NCBI GenBank assembly: GCA_030549775.1
Contig: CM060175.1
Coordinates: 76,912,245-76,976,244, forward strand
Origin: Tamarix chinensis
Lineage: Eukaryota; Streptophyta; Magnoliopsida; Caryophyllales; Tamaricaceae
Direction of reading: 5' to 3'
DNA length: 64,000 bases
The notes beneath the pieces are model-generated. The model saw only the letters and a program-made list of their open reading frames with translations. It made no database searches and was not told the DNA's origin. Shown here piece by piece: positions 54,701 to 62,985 of this stretch; position 1 is the stretch's first letter; each line of letters starts with the position of its first letter. The translations under genes and the position numbers were made by a program.

Positions 54701-57700
54701 GTGTCCCAAAAATCATGCTAGAGGCTATCACATCTCAAGATATTCGGATATGGCATGTACTTTTTGGATGTTTTGATCAAATGATTATCGTAATCATTAT
54801 TTCTCATTCACCAATATTTAATGATATTTACGAAGGACGTGCACTAGAAGTTTATTATACAGTGAACGACACAGAATACCACCATGGATATTATCTACTA
54901 GATAGCATATATCCACATTGGCCACCATTATTCAAAACCATACCACTTCCTCAGGACCAAAAAAAAAATTGTTTGCAGAACATCAAGAATTTGCTAGAAA
55001 ATATATTGAGCGAGCATTTGGAGTACTACAAGGACGTTTTACAACTACACGGTCCGTCGCGTGTTTGGAACATGGAGACAATGAAGAAAATAATGTATGC
55101 ATATATCATATTACATAATATGATTGATGAGAAACAAAAGAGATACATATTCAAGGAATTTTCCTCCACACATTTTCGACTACAATATTAAGAATGCACA
55201 GCCTCCTATCTTTAATCATTGGCTCAATAACGGACATAAATTCATATCTACAAAGAGCTTCACAAGTTACAAATCATATTTCGGCCTCCCAGATTAGATC
55301 TGATTAGGTGGAAAACATCTGACAAGCCTAATAATTAGAGTATCTTCTCGTATTGATTATATTTCATTTAATATTTGCATATGTTGTATTTATTTATATT
55401 TCCATAATGTTGTTGTGCCAAACTAGATGCAGCTATCGTTAAGATAATATGATGTATTTATAGTCATTGTAATATTTATATAATATTAAAATATATTTTG
55501 TTTGCTTTATATATTTTATTAATTATTAAAGTCAATATAAAATTATCTGTAAACCTATATTTCATTAAATTTGATTATATAAAATTATTAATTGATATTT
55601 ATAGATTAATATAAATCAAAAGTTAAATATAGTCAAGTGTAAATAATTGATAATGTGATTAATAAAAGTAATAAGTGTTATAAATTTGAAGTAAATTGAT
55701 ACAGGTATGAGAGATGAGAGAGAAAATGAATGCTAGTACAATTGGGTGCTCAAATTTAAGGATGGAATGTGAATGCTCTAATAAGTCCATTTACTTAGAG
55801 ATTGCAAGGTCTAGCTTCCTGTGCATACTGAAGACAATGCGAACATAAATTATAAGCTGACCGTGCAACTAATTTACAGCATCCTTTCATAGGAAAAAAC
55901 TGTAACACAAAAGGACACTGGATATATAGGTAATGACTAAGCACCCCTTTCATACTACGTGGATATGATTATTCCATCTATAAAAAGAAAAAGAAATGAA
56001 AGAATAAACTGGTGCAAGGCAATTTGTATTAATTTTCATAGCTGAAACCCACAGATGCTGTACTTGATGAGGAGAGAAATATTGCCACATGATTAACAAA
56101 AGGATCCACCAATATACAATTCAAAGACATGTCCAACGCATGCCCTATAAATCTCTATAAGGAAAATAAAGAAGAATATCTTTAAATTTTCTGAAGCATC
56201 TGCCACCTAGTTGAGATTACCTGTAAGGAAAGAATCACGTTTACAGCATCATACAACCGCTTCACATCTAATGGTTCACCAACCACTTCTGGTGGAAGTT
56301 TTGATAATAAAAGAGCTGCCTGATGCAGGGGGGAAATAATAGGGAAAACAAATTAGAACTTGAATGAAATTCTGAAGATGAAATTATCAAGTGTTTAACC
56401 AATAACCATTACTTTCAATCCTTCTGCTGTGCAATCTGAGATGGGCCATCCGTGATCAGAAGTTGAGAAAGGCCATGCACCTTTAGATATGTGACGATAC
56501 CAATATTTAAGATCACCAGGGCAATTGTCTAAAACCTTTAGAACAGAGAAACTTAATCAAAAACCAGTATGGATGGAAAAGTATGCAGAATGTAACTTCA
56601 TAAAATGTAACTTCATAATCTAATTACTATCATCAATTAAATGAAATACCTGTGAGTTCCTAATAAATTTATGTGCTTTCGTAAGAGTAGCACTGTATTC
56701 TTCCACAAGGTTAGTTGAGATAATTGCTTGACTGGCAAAAGCAGTGTCCCACAATTGGCTTCCGTTGTATCCCTGCTTACAGTAGCAAAACCCAACATAA
56801 ATAGACATCATTATGTGACATAAAGCCTAGGCTATAAATCCATGTAATCTGTATGAACTTTAAAAGAGATATATCTATAATATCACAAACTAGAACAAAC
56901 TTAAAGAATGGACCAGGATTGGGAAGAAAAAAACAAAAATTACAGCACCTGCATTTTCATGCCATCTTCAGCAACCCAAAGATAATCATAAATTCTAGGA
57001 AGATGCAACTTGAAAGCCTCTGAATTCTGATCTTCCACCCAACAACAAAGCATATTTAAAACCTGCATTGTTTGGGATGGGGACGACCGAAGTGTATCAG
57101 CATATAGCGGCAAAATTGATACCTAATCACAGCTTTTGTATAATTAGAGAAATAGAACTCCCCAAGTTTTAATTTTTTTGTTCATTTCTCAACCAACTGG
57201 AGATACTGGGGAAGTTATTGGAATATTAAAAATTACAGAATCTTATTACATTGATTTTCCCAGACCTAATATGGAGTTTGAATGATGTTGATGAGAACAA
57301 AATTTCTTTGAGATAGATGCCCACAAGTGTCTACTGCATGCAAACAAAATGTAATCAAGAATAGAGATTTCCTCCTCCTTAGGATAGAGGCTACGCTCTT
57401 TCTCAACTGCACTATTATAACTGTCTCTAAAGAGGTTATTTTCAAGGATTGTGAACAGAACAGAGTAGCACCTTAGTCCCCTGCCCTACAACAGCCCAGA
57501 AAAAAGAGAAGAAAATGGGTATAAGAAGCCTACATACATGGTGTAGGTAGCACATCAGGAATGTGTACACAAAGAGGGGGGGAAAGGAGGAAGAAGACCA
57601 CGGAGACGAGCCTTGTACGAAGTGATATATCCATATTAACAGAGTTGTCATACATGGGCCTTTTTTAACAACTATAACAACAAAAGGAGGTATATGTATA

Positions 57701-60455
57701 TCTCTTTGTGCGTGTGTGTACGCACATAAAAGCATGTTCCAACATTCTAACACACACACCCCCCATTCATACATATGTGTACAGAAAAGTTCAATACAAG
57801 TAATAGCAGTTTTAGGTGTTGTACTTTGATGACAGCTATTGAGATCAAGAGTATAATTGATTCACTAGGAAAAACATGTTTATAATGTCTTGCTTGACTA
57901 GATTCTGACATAATATGCACCTGTGATATAACTTTCAACATGGTCGTCCACAACAAGGAGAGGAAAGAATACAATTCTCTTATTCTTTAAATTAAAGCCA
58001 AATGGCAGAACATTTTGGCACAATCACTGGTTCTCACAGTCCTTTCACCCAAAGAGAAGGTTATGACACTGCAACTGATTGCCAAACCTCTATGCAGGCT
58101 TAACAAATTCAGTGCTTGGCCGATGCAAAATCATTTTCATCCCTCTTTGTAAGGCTAAACAACTGTTGCCAGAATGGGGGAGCCATTGGTCTAGGCAGAA
58201 GATAGAATTGCATGAATAGGCAGCAACACTAGCTTGTTCACCATAAAGAAAGTCCATTGGACTCTATCCCCAATCCCATTGCATCAACAAGTGGAAAATA
58301 ATTTGGGTGATATTAGTCTCCAAAATATATCTCCCATTTGACTAGCCTTTTATAAGAAGCTCAAGACAAGGTACCTGCTGACAGGCAATCCAGCTTGGGT
58401 GCTAAGTGACTCCAACATAATAATTAAATCTGTGGAGAAATATGGTTGTCCTTAATTTGAGGTCTGATTAATGCCAGGAATTATAAATAGGTATTTCCAA
58501 AAACAACAATGTGATTAGTGCTAAGAACTACAATCAGTGGCCTTCTAGAGTTTAGGGATGTGATGATTAATGCTAGGATTCGTAAATTGAGGAATGCAGA
58601 ATTCTGGTGCATTTAATAACAGTTCAAGTGAATAAGCAGGCCAAAGGAAAAGCAGCAAGGCATTCTACCATTTACTGTCCATAGGCCAGAAGAAACATTA
58701 CATTTAGAGTAAGAGCTAACAATAGAAATGCAAGAGATCATGGAGATTCCTTTACTGCATATGTTATGGCATTACCCATTGTAAAGACTAGGAAAATTAA
58801 CTACTAATACATGTACGAAGGTGACAAGATAGCCTTGAAGATTCTAGAGTGAAAAGGTAAATGTGAACAGGCCTTGTTCCTTATTTAAAGAACATGTATA
58901 GTGTAATAATGTACTCTCTTTGCCCAGACAACAAAATCGCTACAATCGTGGTAGTAGTCACATTTGTGGTCATAGTGTTGTAGTATCGGAGCATCGCAAA
59001 CAATAAATTATGTATCACGGTCGCCACGGCATGAATTTCTTTTTGTATATCACTGTATACTTGAATTATTATTTAATGATCATTTAAATATAAATATTCA
59101 ACAAAATAATATATATTATATTAGGAGTATTTACATGAGTCATTATATTTTAAATTGTCCTAATAATCCTAAATTTACCTTGGAATGAAAAAAAGACATT
59201 ATTTAGTGGTAGATGTGAAGGTAATAAATAACAATACTTTATTATAATCCAATAATAACTTGGTCTAAGATATATATAGTAAATGACTAAGAAAAAATTA
59301 TCATACATACTTTTTTTAGGATTTCTCAATAAATCGCTGATTTATCGACCATATATACCGATTTATTAGCGATATATACCAATTTATCGACAATATATAC
59401 CAGAAATTTATTGACCAATAAAGTGTGAAATTTTAAAACCGTAATGAATTGGTAATTTCACGTTGCGACTGACTCATAAACTGTTAAGTTGCAAGCGGTC
59501 ACTACACTATAGCAATACCGCTATTTAATCGTATGGCCCATAATAATATACTAGATTTCTATTTTAGTTTGTCCCGATATAGGTTTGTTATTATGCTTGA
59601 TTTCTTATTTCCTATGATGCCCTAATTAATTAGAAGTGTTATTAACAGGAATTTATTTCAATGGAGTTCCAATGCAAGGGTAAATATAGAAAAATAGAGT
59701 AAAATGTTCAAAAACATACCATTAATTCAATTTCCTAATACGTATGAAAAACTAAATGAGTTTATTTTAATAGGACAAAGGGAGCACTTTCTTTCTTATT
59801 GTGAAATAACTTCATATCATTCTTGTTCATTTTATGAACTGGGGAGTTTTGTTCTGTCCATTATACCTCCATAATTTGTGGTCCATTTTCCAGCAAGAAG
59901 AGCGACAATGGTTTAGATGATGGAAGTGCCAAGATAACACAAACTTTTCAATGCCAAAGACAACATTTAGAAACAGGCACTTTAGGCGAACATCTTTCCC
60001 ATGTTACTTGCTGGCAAAGACAGCAAATTCTATTCATAACATGTTAGCAAGAGTTAGGTCATAAATAATATCCCTCTGGCTAGTCCTACATCCAACGGAA
60101 TGTTTTTTTTTCCCCCTACATATGAATATAAATGGTGGCCTAAGAATTAATGATCGCATATTATGGCAATTTAAATGAAAAAAATTATCCTCCCTCGTCT
60201 GTTTGTTCATGGGAAGGACAGAGAAAGTGATAGTGTGGAGGATGTTATGAGAATCAGCATCCAAACCTTATTAACAGGCCCTATGCATATGTATCGGGTG
60301 TTTTCGTCTTCATAGTGGATGTGCTCCATGCAAGTAGTAAGAGCCTTCTCTCTCAGCTTTTGACCAGGCCAGTGCATTAAAACAGGTTCGGCTAATTTGT
60401 GGAGAGATGTCCAAAGGATGTCCTGTATCAACGGGTGTGGATAGTATAGATCTTC
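27590..60455 (-). CDS. CAS1: Cycloartenol synthase (oxidosqualene cyclase), 3' part in 12 exons; 5' exons not in window
   Basis: The enzyme cyclises 2,3-oxidosqualene to cycloartenol, the committed step of plant sterol synthesis, at the ER membrane. Exons (minus strand): 60455-60267, 57062-56949, 56772-56650, 56535-56413, 56319-56221, 45617-45561, 42332-42286, 42173-42030, 41730-41553, 38465-38385, 31436-31353, 27703-27590. All introns are GT-AG, the joined 1353 bases keep one open frame (450 residues plus TGA), and they correspond to about residues 308-757 of Arabidopsis CAS1. The catalytic box SDCTAEG (Asp483) and QW-type repeats are present. The cycloartenol-specific Tyr410 (GYNGSQ), His477 and Ile481 (DHGWPIS) are kept; lanosterol synthases have Asn and Val at the last two, and beta-amyrin synthases read DHGWQVS. 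The introns total about 31.5 kb because of transposons, yet the coding sequence is intact. The first ~307 residues, including the MWCHCR region, were not found up to 64000. Confidence 0.95.
27842..28101. mobile_element. Stowaway-like MITE, 260 bp, in a CAS intron
   Basis: Ends CTCCTATGTTTCACAATATAA and (inverted) CTCCCTCTGTTTCATAATAAAG, flanked by TA on both sides (27840-27841, 28102-28103). These are the CTCCCTCCGTTTCA termini and TA duplication of Tc1/mariner-derived Stowaway elements. No coding sequence. Confidence 0.75.
28102..31352. other. CAS intron between the last two exons
   Basis: No second gene seen. Contains a Stowaway-like MITE at its right-hand transcript end (27842-28101), a short TAA microsatellite (29083-29105), a TA run (29468-29484), a possible small MITE at 29735-29894 and a GA microsatellite at 31308-31329. 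Confidence 0.5.
29735..29894. mobile_element. Possible small MITE
   Basis: Left end contains TGTTTGGTAGAGC and the right end TATTTACCAAACACGC, an inverted pair around TGTTTGGTA; the interior carries AGCTAGCTT/AAGCTAGC palindromes. No clear target duplication was found, so the family is open. Confidence 0.35.
31353..31436 (-). CDS. CAS1: CAS exon k, 28 codons
   Basis: [19 protein letters not shown] to ENGDFPQQ (residues about 693-720), a QW-type repeat. Acceptor CTGCAG|GCCGAT, donor CAGCAG|GTTTAT. Confidence 0.93.
32160..32860 (+). pseudogene. Gypsy gag remnant
   Basis: The frame starts near ALDQKFNT and [17 protein letters not shown]. It then has a Retrotrans_gag core: [64 protein letters not shown] and [10 protein letters not shown]. 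The core is deleted between NSIPDQ and FQWMYW and changes frame around 32690. Confidence 0.75.
35463..35765 (+). repeat. 177-bp-offset tandem duplication of the integrase core
   Basis: The segment from 35463 (CCGAATTTGGGAAGATGCGG) recurs from 35640 (CCGAATTTAGGAAGACATGG) with the same order of words (GGTAAGGAGACC, GATTGTTTG/GATTATTTG, CCTAAATATGCACATTT/CCAAATATCCACATTT). Both encode the first-aspartate region of integrase (WEDxxxxF...GKET...). The offset is a multiple of three. The copies have since diverged. Confidence 0.8.
35895..36270 (-). mobile_element. Candidate 376-bp solo LTR inside the gypsy integrase
   Basis: Integrase coding stops after PPMNGRSE and other integrase-like sequence resumes at GRPLIHQF (36276). 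The inserted piece reads on the minus strand from TGTAGAAAAGATTGGG to GAAGTACTTCA, with TG/CA ends, and has a TATTTATG box (36098-36105). Flanks AGAAG (35890-35894) and GGAAG (36271-36275) match at four of five bases, a plausible 5-bp target duplication. Some host integrase sequence is also missing, so a deletion may accompany it. Confidence 0.45.
37271..38384. other. CAS intron sequence, nothing recognised
   Basis: Between the gypsy remnant and exon j; no conserved block or repeat boundary seen. Confidence 0.4.
38385..38465 (-). CDS. CAS1: CAS exon j, 27 codons
   Basis: [20 protein letters not shown] to ALIGADQ (residues about 666-692). Acceptor TATCAG|GTTTAC, donor GATCAG|GTAATT. A 6.9-kb intron with a gypsy remnant follows. 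Confidence 0.93.
38899..39463. mobile_element. Possible hAT-like element
   Basis: Begins CAGGTGGTTCATGAG and ends TTTGACACCTTTG (inverted CAAAGGTGTCAAA), a termini pair resembling plant hAT elements. The interior repeats CAATCC/GATCCGATCCGGAA words. No matching 8-bp flanks, so confidence is low. Confidence 0.3.
40273..40812. mobile_element. hAT-like non-autonomous element, 540 bp
   Basis: Starts CAGTGTTTGAAAAGGCTCGAGGC and ends GTGTGCCTAAACAATG, i.e. CATTGTTTAGGCACAC inverted. CAGTGTTTGAAA/CATTGTTTAGGC with inner GCCTAGGC words is a familiar plant hAT-type end. Flanking 8-mers agree only at about half of positions. Confidence 0.45.
41553..41730 (-). CDS. CAS1: CAS exon i, 178 bases
   Basis: Completes the Trp codon and continues [19 protein letters not shown] to [14 protein letters not shown] (residues about 607-665). 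It contains QW-type repeat sequence and the GGWGESY block. Acceptor ACTTAG|GTATGG, donor AACAAG|GTATAT. Confidence 0.94.
42030..42173 (-). CDS. CAS1: CAS exon h, 144 bases
   Basis: Enters in phase 2 (TTTATAG|TTATGTT) and encodes [27 protein letters not shown] and IQAADGS, leaving TG of the Trp codon before GTTTGT. Frame agrees exactly with exons g and i. Confidence 0.93.
42286..42332 (-). CDS. CAS1: CAS exon g, 47 bases
   Basis: [15 protein letters not shown] plus two bases of the next Pro codon; ends in phase 2 at TATCC|GTATGT. Acceptor [34 protein letters not shown] is completed by exon h. Confidence 0.92.
42333..45358. other. CAS intron sequence between exons g and f
   Basis: No additional gene seen. 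It contains a poly-G tract (42836-42857), a TA run (43551-43572), AC/TA microsatellites (44674-44720) and a Stowaway-like MITE (44979-45277). Confidence 0.45.
44979..45277. mobile_element. Stowaway-like MITE, about 300 bp
   Basis: Left end CTCCCTCCATTTCACAATA after TA; right end TTGTGGAACAGAGGGAG, the inverted CTCCCTCTGTTCCACAA. Termini agree with those of 27842-28101. The right-hand TA is lost or displaced. Confidence 0.65.
45359..45403 (-). CDS. Candidate 45-base cassette exon in the CAS gene
   Basis: On the minus strand, 157 bases after exon f, a stop-free 15-codon segment ([15 protein letters not shown]) is bounded by a good acceptor (TTGTTTAG|GTT) and a near-consensus donor (CTT|GTAAGA). 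Both neighbours are in phase 0, so inclusion would add 15 residues before INPAETFGD without shifting the frame. Standard CAS proteins lack this insert and exon f to exon g splicing gives the family sequence, so it is either an alternative exon or a chance pair of sites. Confidence 0.3.
45561..45617 (-). CDS. CAS1: CAS exon f, 19 codons
   Basis: [19 protein letters not shown] (residues about 524-542); acceptor GCACAG|AATGAA, donor [21 protein letters not shown] is a conserved OSC block. Confidence 0.92.
46338..46650 (+). repeat. 5' LTR of the gypsy element
   Basis: TGGTAGGCCCATTACTAAATACAC ... GCACTTACCA, 313 bp. It aligns over nearly all its length with the 3' copy: GGGTCATTGAGGTGAG, GGTTGGTCTAGGAGGTCCAT, GTTAGAGGCACCTGT, TCTGTTGTTTCATTT are shared. 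Confidence 0.85.
46680..47480 (+). pseudogene. Gag remnant of the gypsy element
   Basis: ATG at 46680 ([19 protein letters not shown], then a stop). The Retrotrans_gag core follows from 46930: [48 protein letters not shown], and in another frame [20 protein letters not shown] (47317-47376). Broken by stops and frame changes. Confidence 0.8.
47900..50940 (+). pseudogene. Pol remnant of the gypsy element
   Basis: Protease: [20 protein letters not shown] (47967-48026), with DCGA for the usual D[ST]GA, then [11 protein letters not shown]. Reverse transcriptase: [51 protein letters not shown] (48570-48770), FFDDILVY (48978-49000), [33 protein letters not shown]. RNase [21 protein letters not shown] (49346-49410). 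Integrase pieces: [14 protein letters not shown] at 50020-50060, [21 protein letters not shown] (50605-50670). At least eight stops or frameshifts. Confidence 0.85.
50975..51707 (+). repeat. 3' LTR of the gypsy element, with a second LTR start inside
   Basis: Begins TGATAGGCCCATTATTAAATACAC and ends CATTTATGCACTTATTA. Compared with the 5' LTR it is about 420 bases longer. At 51271 a second LTR-like start occurs (TGATACGCCTTTAACTAAATACACTTATG), after which about 370 bases are unlike the 5' LTR until ATTCCTTTTGCCATC rejoins it. Confidence 0.75.
52640..53580 (+). pseudogene. Harbinger ORF1 (Myb/SANT, NAM-like) remnant
   Basis: A SANT-like start, [20 protein letters not shown] (about 52665-52725), is followed by [10 protein letters not shown]. 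After the nested MITE come [20 protein letters not shown] (about 53298-53357) and [20 protein letters not shown], the charged tail typical of Harbinger ORF1 proteins, which help the transposase bind the ends. Stops and frameshifts disrupt it. Confidence 0.65.
53058..53245. mobile_element. hAT-like MITE nested in the Harbinger element, 188 bp
   Basis: Ends AAGGTTATAAATGAGC and (inverted) TAGGGTTGTAAATGAGCCGAGCC, with 8-bp flanks GTACATAT (53050-53057) and GTACATAC (53246-53253) matching at seven positions. TIR type and 8-bp duplication fit hAT. It splits the Harbinger ORF1. Confidence 0.75.
54061..55200 (+). pseudogene. Harbinger DDE transposase remnant
   Basis: ATG at 54061 ([20 protein letters not shown]). 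N-terminal blocks: [63 protein letters not shown] blocks: [13 protein letters not shown] (54628-54666, frame-shifted from its neighbours), [40 protein letters not shown], then, in another frame, [15 protein letters not shown] (55000-55044), and [12 protein letters not shown]. The first Asp survives in its own frame; the GSNNDINV block with the second Asp has decayed. Several frameshifts and two early stops: inactive. Confidence 0.85.
56221..56319 (-). CDS. CAS1: CAS exon e, 33 codons
   Basis: [16 protein letters not shown] to NVILSLQ (residues about 491-523). Acceptor CATCAG|GCAGCT, donor TTACAG|GTAATC. The next intron is 10.6 kb and holds a gypsy and a Harbinger element. Confidence 0.92.
56413..56535 (-). 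CDS. CAS1: CAS exon d, 41 codons, catalytic Asp483
   Basis: Reads from [15 protein letters not shown] to SDCTAEGLK. It holds His477, Ile481 and the DCTAE acid that protonates the epoxide. The form [16 protein letters not shown] is the cycloartenol type. Acceptor CTAAAG|GTTTTA, donor TTGAAA|GTAATG. Confidence 0.94.
56650..56772 (-). CDS. CAS1: CAS exon c, 41 codons, holds Tyr410
   Basis: Starts [17 protein letters not shown]; its second residue is Tyr410 of Arabidopsis CAS1, one of the residues controlling product specificity. Ends FIRNSQ (residue about 449). Acceptor AAGCAG|GGATAC, donor TCACAG|GTATTT. Confidence 0.93.
56949..57062 (-). CDS. CAS1: CAS exon b, 38 codons
   Basis: Runs from [11 protein letters not shown] to [12 protein letters not shown] (residues about 371-408), phase 0 at both ends, acceptor TGCAG|GTTTTA and donor ATGCAG|GTGCTG. 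Confidence 0.93.
57063..60266. other. CAS intron between exons a and b
   Basis: No other gene seen. It includes a microsatellite-rich patch (57700-57760) and the inverted-ended segment at 58931-59525. A 110-codon minus-strand frame at 57442-57774 has no recognisable domain. Confidence 0.45.
58931..59525. mobile_element. Possible TIR element with internal direct repeats
   Basis: The left end reads AATCGCTACAATCGTGGTAGTAGTCAC, and the right end inverted reads AATAGCGGTATTGCTATAGTGTAGTGACC. They agree in spaced blocks. Inside (59342-59420) three ~26-base units of the form TTTATCGACxATATATACCxA follow each other. Family unknown; target duplication not evident. Confidence 0.3.
60267..60455 (-). 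CDS. CAS1: CAS exon a (first visible), 63 codons
   Basis: Acceptor ATGCAG|GAAGAT and donor AATAAG|GTTTGG bound a 189-base, phase-0 exon that begins [15 protein letters not shown] and ends [11 protein letters not shown], equal to CAS1 residues about 308-370. The [19 protein letters not shown] block is nearly invariant in plant oxidosqualene cyclases. No upstream OSC exon is recognisable to the right. Confidence 0.93.
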
Positions 60456-62258
60456 CTGCATGACAAACAGAGTCATGAATAGAAGTAAAAAAAATCAAGG
60501 ACAAAGCTAAGCAATAAATAAATAAAGTTAATTGAAAGAGCGAAGTATAATGGAATCATTAAAAATATCAATCACTACATATCAGTATTTCAGCATGCAC
60601 TGATATTTGATGATACATGACCATGATTTAAAAACCGTGTCCACATGAGGGCTGATATCTGTAGCTAAATTAATACAGTTTTTGTAAAAAACACCGTCAG
60701 CTATTGCTTTGTCACAGTCTTCTTTGTCTTTGCCTTTTTTTTCTAAGGAAGAAAATGTACGAGGAAAGAAATCATGCATAAAAAAATGAAGGTTTCACCA
60801 ATTCACCAATCTTGACTTGCTTGAACCAAAAAATGCTTTACGAAACTCGGAGCAAATGTACTATGGTTAAATAGCTGAACACTGACTCAAATCAAAGTAT
60901 CAAACATTGATAAGTTTATATAATCAAAAAAAAAATAGTGGTCATGCGAGACTCCCTCAATCCCTACATTTTTGCCATGTTTTGACTTTTGAGGTCAAAG
61001 TCAACAAATTTTGATCATTAATTTCTTGAAAAGATAATCATTTGTAATAAAAAAATACTTTTATTTACTTTGTGCAAGAAAATATTTTTATGCTATTATT
61101 ATTTCATATTTTTTTTTACTAATATATTTTATAGAAAATAATGATCAAAGTTTTTCCTTGTTGACCAAAAAAATCAAAGAGGACTAAGATTATGGGACGG
61201 AGGTAGTATTAAGTTGTCTGCAACACACAGATTCCTCTAAAGCCTAAACGACAAGCACAACAGTGAATTGTCTCCACTACCTGATTTGGTTTGATGGATG
61301 GAATAACACCTCATCTTTGTCCCAGAATCCAACCTAATCCAGTCAACGATAATCAATCGCATGAACATACTGATATATTATTGCTTATTCATGGAAGTCT
61401 GGAAGCAATATGAATAGTAGAATTTGTTCAGGCATGTATCTAATGTTCAATGTCTCCAAAAAGTAATTAGAAAAATTAGTTTCATGTGTGCAATCCCAGG
61501 AAATACAAAACGGTAAAAGATAGCATTTTTATAAATGAAAAAAAAAAATCTGTAGGCTAGAAGTAATGTAGCAATGGTGTAAGGGCTGACATGCATGAAG
61601 AATTTTTAGAATTATGTGTGGATGAAAAAAGGAGGAGACTCAAAAAAAAAAAAATCTCAACAGTGGCCACATTTTTTTAGGGCTAGATATAATCCTGCTG
61701 AAGGATCCCTACTTCGTATGGCACTTCAACAGACACTTACTACACGTGAAAGTCTTAAACAAAAGCCAATCCATTTAGGGAATCATGCTCTTTTTTCTTT
61801 TGATTTTTTTGGGATTTTTTGGGAGAGGGGCAGGTATGCATATTACAATATTAAGGCAATTTATATGTACATACTACATTTCATAGCACACCCCTTCAAG
61901 AAATTACATGAATTGACACTCTGGAGCGGGAGTAGCTAATTTGACCACTTCGTACCTGATTCAACTCCAACAAGTTTGTCCCCACATTTATTTTCTTTTT
62001 CCTCTTTTCGCTTCACCAATTAATTATTTCCCAATTTTTTTTGTTACCACTTTTCATCTAATGGCTTATTTCTTCTGTTCCTTTTTTCTAGTTCCTTGTT
62101 GTTCCTCTGTTTTTTCCTCTAATGGAATGCTACATACTTGTCAGGCTTCAATTGTGTTGTAATTTTCCAGCTTTTCTTTCAGCTTTTGTTTTCCCTAGTC
62201 TCTTGTTTTCATTTTTCTTTTGCCTTTCAACTTTTTCATATACCCTACAAGCCTTCAC
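60456..62258. other. Sequence 5' of the first visible CAS exon
   Basis: Expected to be intron, because the acceptor at 60455 needs an upstream exon. No OSC-like block (for example RNLCAKE, MWCHCR, DGGWGLHIEG) was recognised on the minus strand. Contains the MITE at 60952-61206. Confidence 0.45.
60952..61206. mobile_element. Stowaway-like MITE, about 255 bp
   Basis: Left end CTCCCTCAATCCCTACATTTTTG and right end inverted CTACCTCCGTCCCATAATCTTAG, the common CTCCCTCCGTCCCA-type ends. TA follows the right end (61207-61208); the left flank has GA, so the duplication is decayed. Confidence 0.6.
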
Positions 62259-62985
62259 TAGAGGTGGAAATCGGGTCAGGTCGGGTCATTTTATTGGTCA
62301 GGTTTGGGTCATTAAGATCCGAATTGTATTGAGTTAATTTACTGAATCAGGTTAAGTTTGAGTTGAACTAGTTCGAGTTAAAGTCATGCTTGGACCAAGC
62401 AAACTCATGTTTGAGTTAATTTGACAAATTGGATTTGGGTTAACATAACGAATTGGGTCTTTTTAGGTTTTGATACATCAGGTGGGCTCAGGTTGAGTTC
62501 ATCCCGAATCGGATTACTTCTAATTGGGTCAAACCGGATCTTGACTAGCATAATTAATCCAACTTATTAAGTTCGTAAGCAAACATTAAATTTCACTTTA
62601 CATACGCATGTGATTAAAAATGTCGTTATTAACTACTATTTGTTTATCATCATGAATTTTTAATGCTGTATTTTTAGGCAAAAAAAATCAATAAAATTAT
62701 AATATCATTAATGAATAAGTATGTCTATAATAAAAGTAAGAAAAATAATTAAAATTTATAAAATAATATATTTTTAAACGCTTAAAATAAATAATAAGAT
62801 ATGGATAATTTTTTGTTATCATAATAGGTTAATATTGAATCTAGTCTTGTTGCATCGAATCGATGGCGGGTCAATTCGGTTGATATTGGGTGATGCGTTG
62901 AGTTTGGATCAGGTTGGATTGATAAATTTCTCGAGTTATGTCAAGTTGGGTTTTACACAGGGTGGGTCAACTTTTTCCATCTCTA
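62259..62985. mobile_element. hAT-like non-autonomous element, 727 bp, perfect 8-bp target duplication
   Basis: Flanked by GCCTTCAC on both sides (62251-62258, 62986-62993). Ends TAGAGGTGGAAA and (inverted) TAGAGATGGAAA. The outer parts are rich in GGGTCAGG/GGGTCATT words and their inverted forms. No transposase is seen. The TIR and 8-bp duplication are typical of hAT elements. Confidence 0.85.

Larger units (their letters stand above)
51881..55778 (+). mobile_element. PIF/Harbinger transposon, 3.9 kb, with TIRs and TAA duplication, in a CAS intron
   Basis: Left end GAGCATCTGCAAATGCAATGG and right end (inverted) GAGCATTCACATTCCATCC match the GAGCAT termini of plant Harbingers. TAA flanks both sides (51878-51880, 55779-55781). 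Inside, on the plus strand, are the two expected genes: a Myb/NAM-like ORF1 (52640-53580) and a DDE transposase (54061-55200), both broken. A 188-bp hAT-like MITE sits within ORF1. The whole element is antisense to CAS. Confidence 0.85.

Noticed and set aside
54634..55191. 185-codon plus-strand frame as an intact gene
   Set aside because: It is a chimera of several shifted segments of the Harbinger transposase; conserved blocks leave and re-enter the frame.
57442..57774. 110-codon minus-strand frame in a CAS intron
   Set aside because: No domain, and the CAS exons on both sides splice correctly without it.
60582..60779. 65-codon minus-strand frame as an upstream CAS exon
   Set aside because: Its sequence shares no block with oxidosqualene cyclases and has no suitable donor joining exon a.
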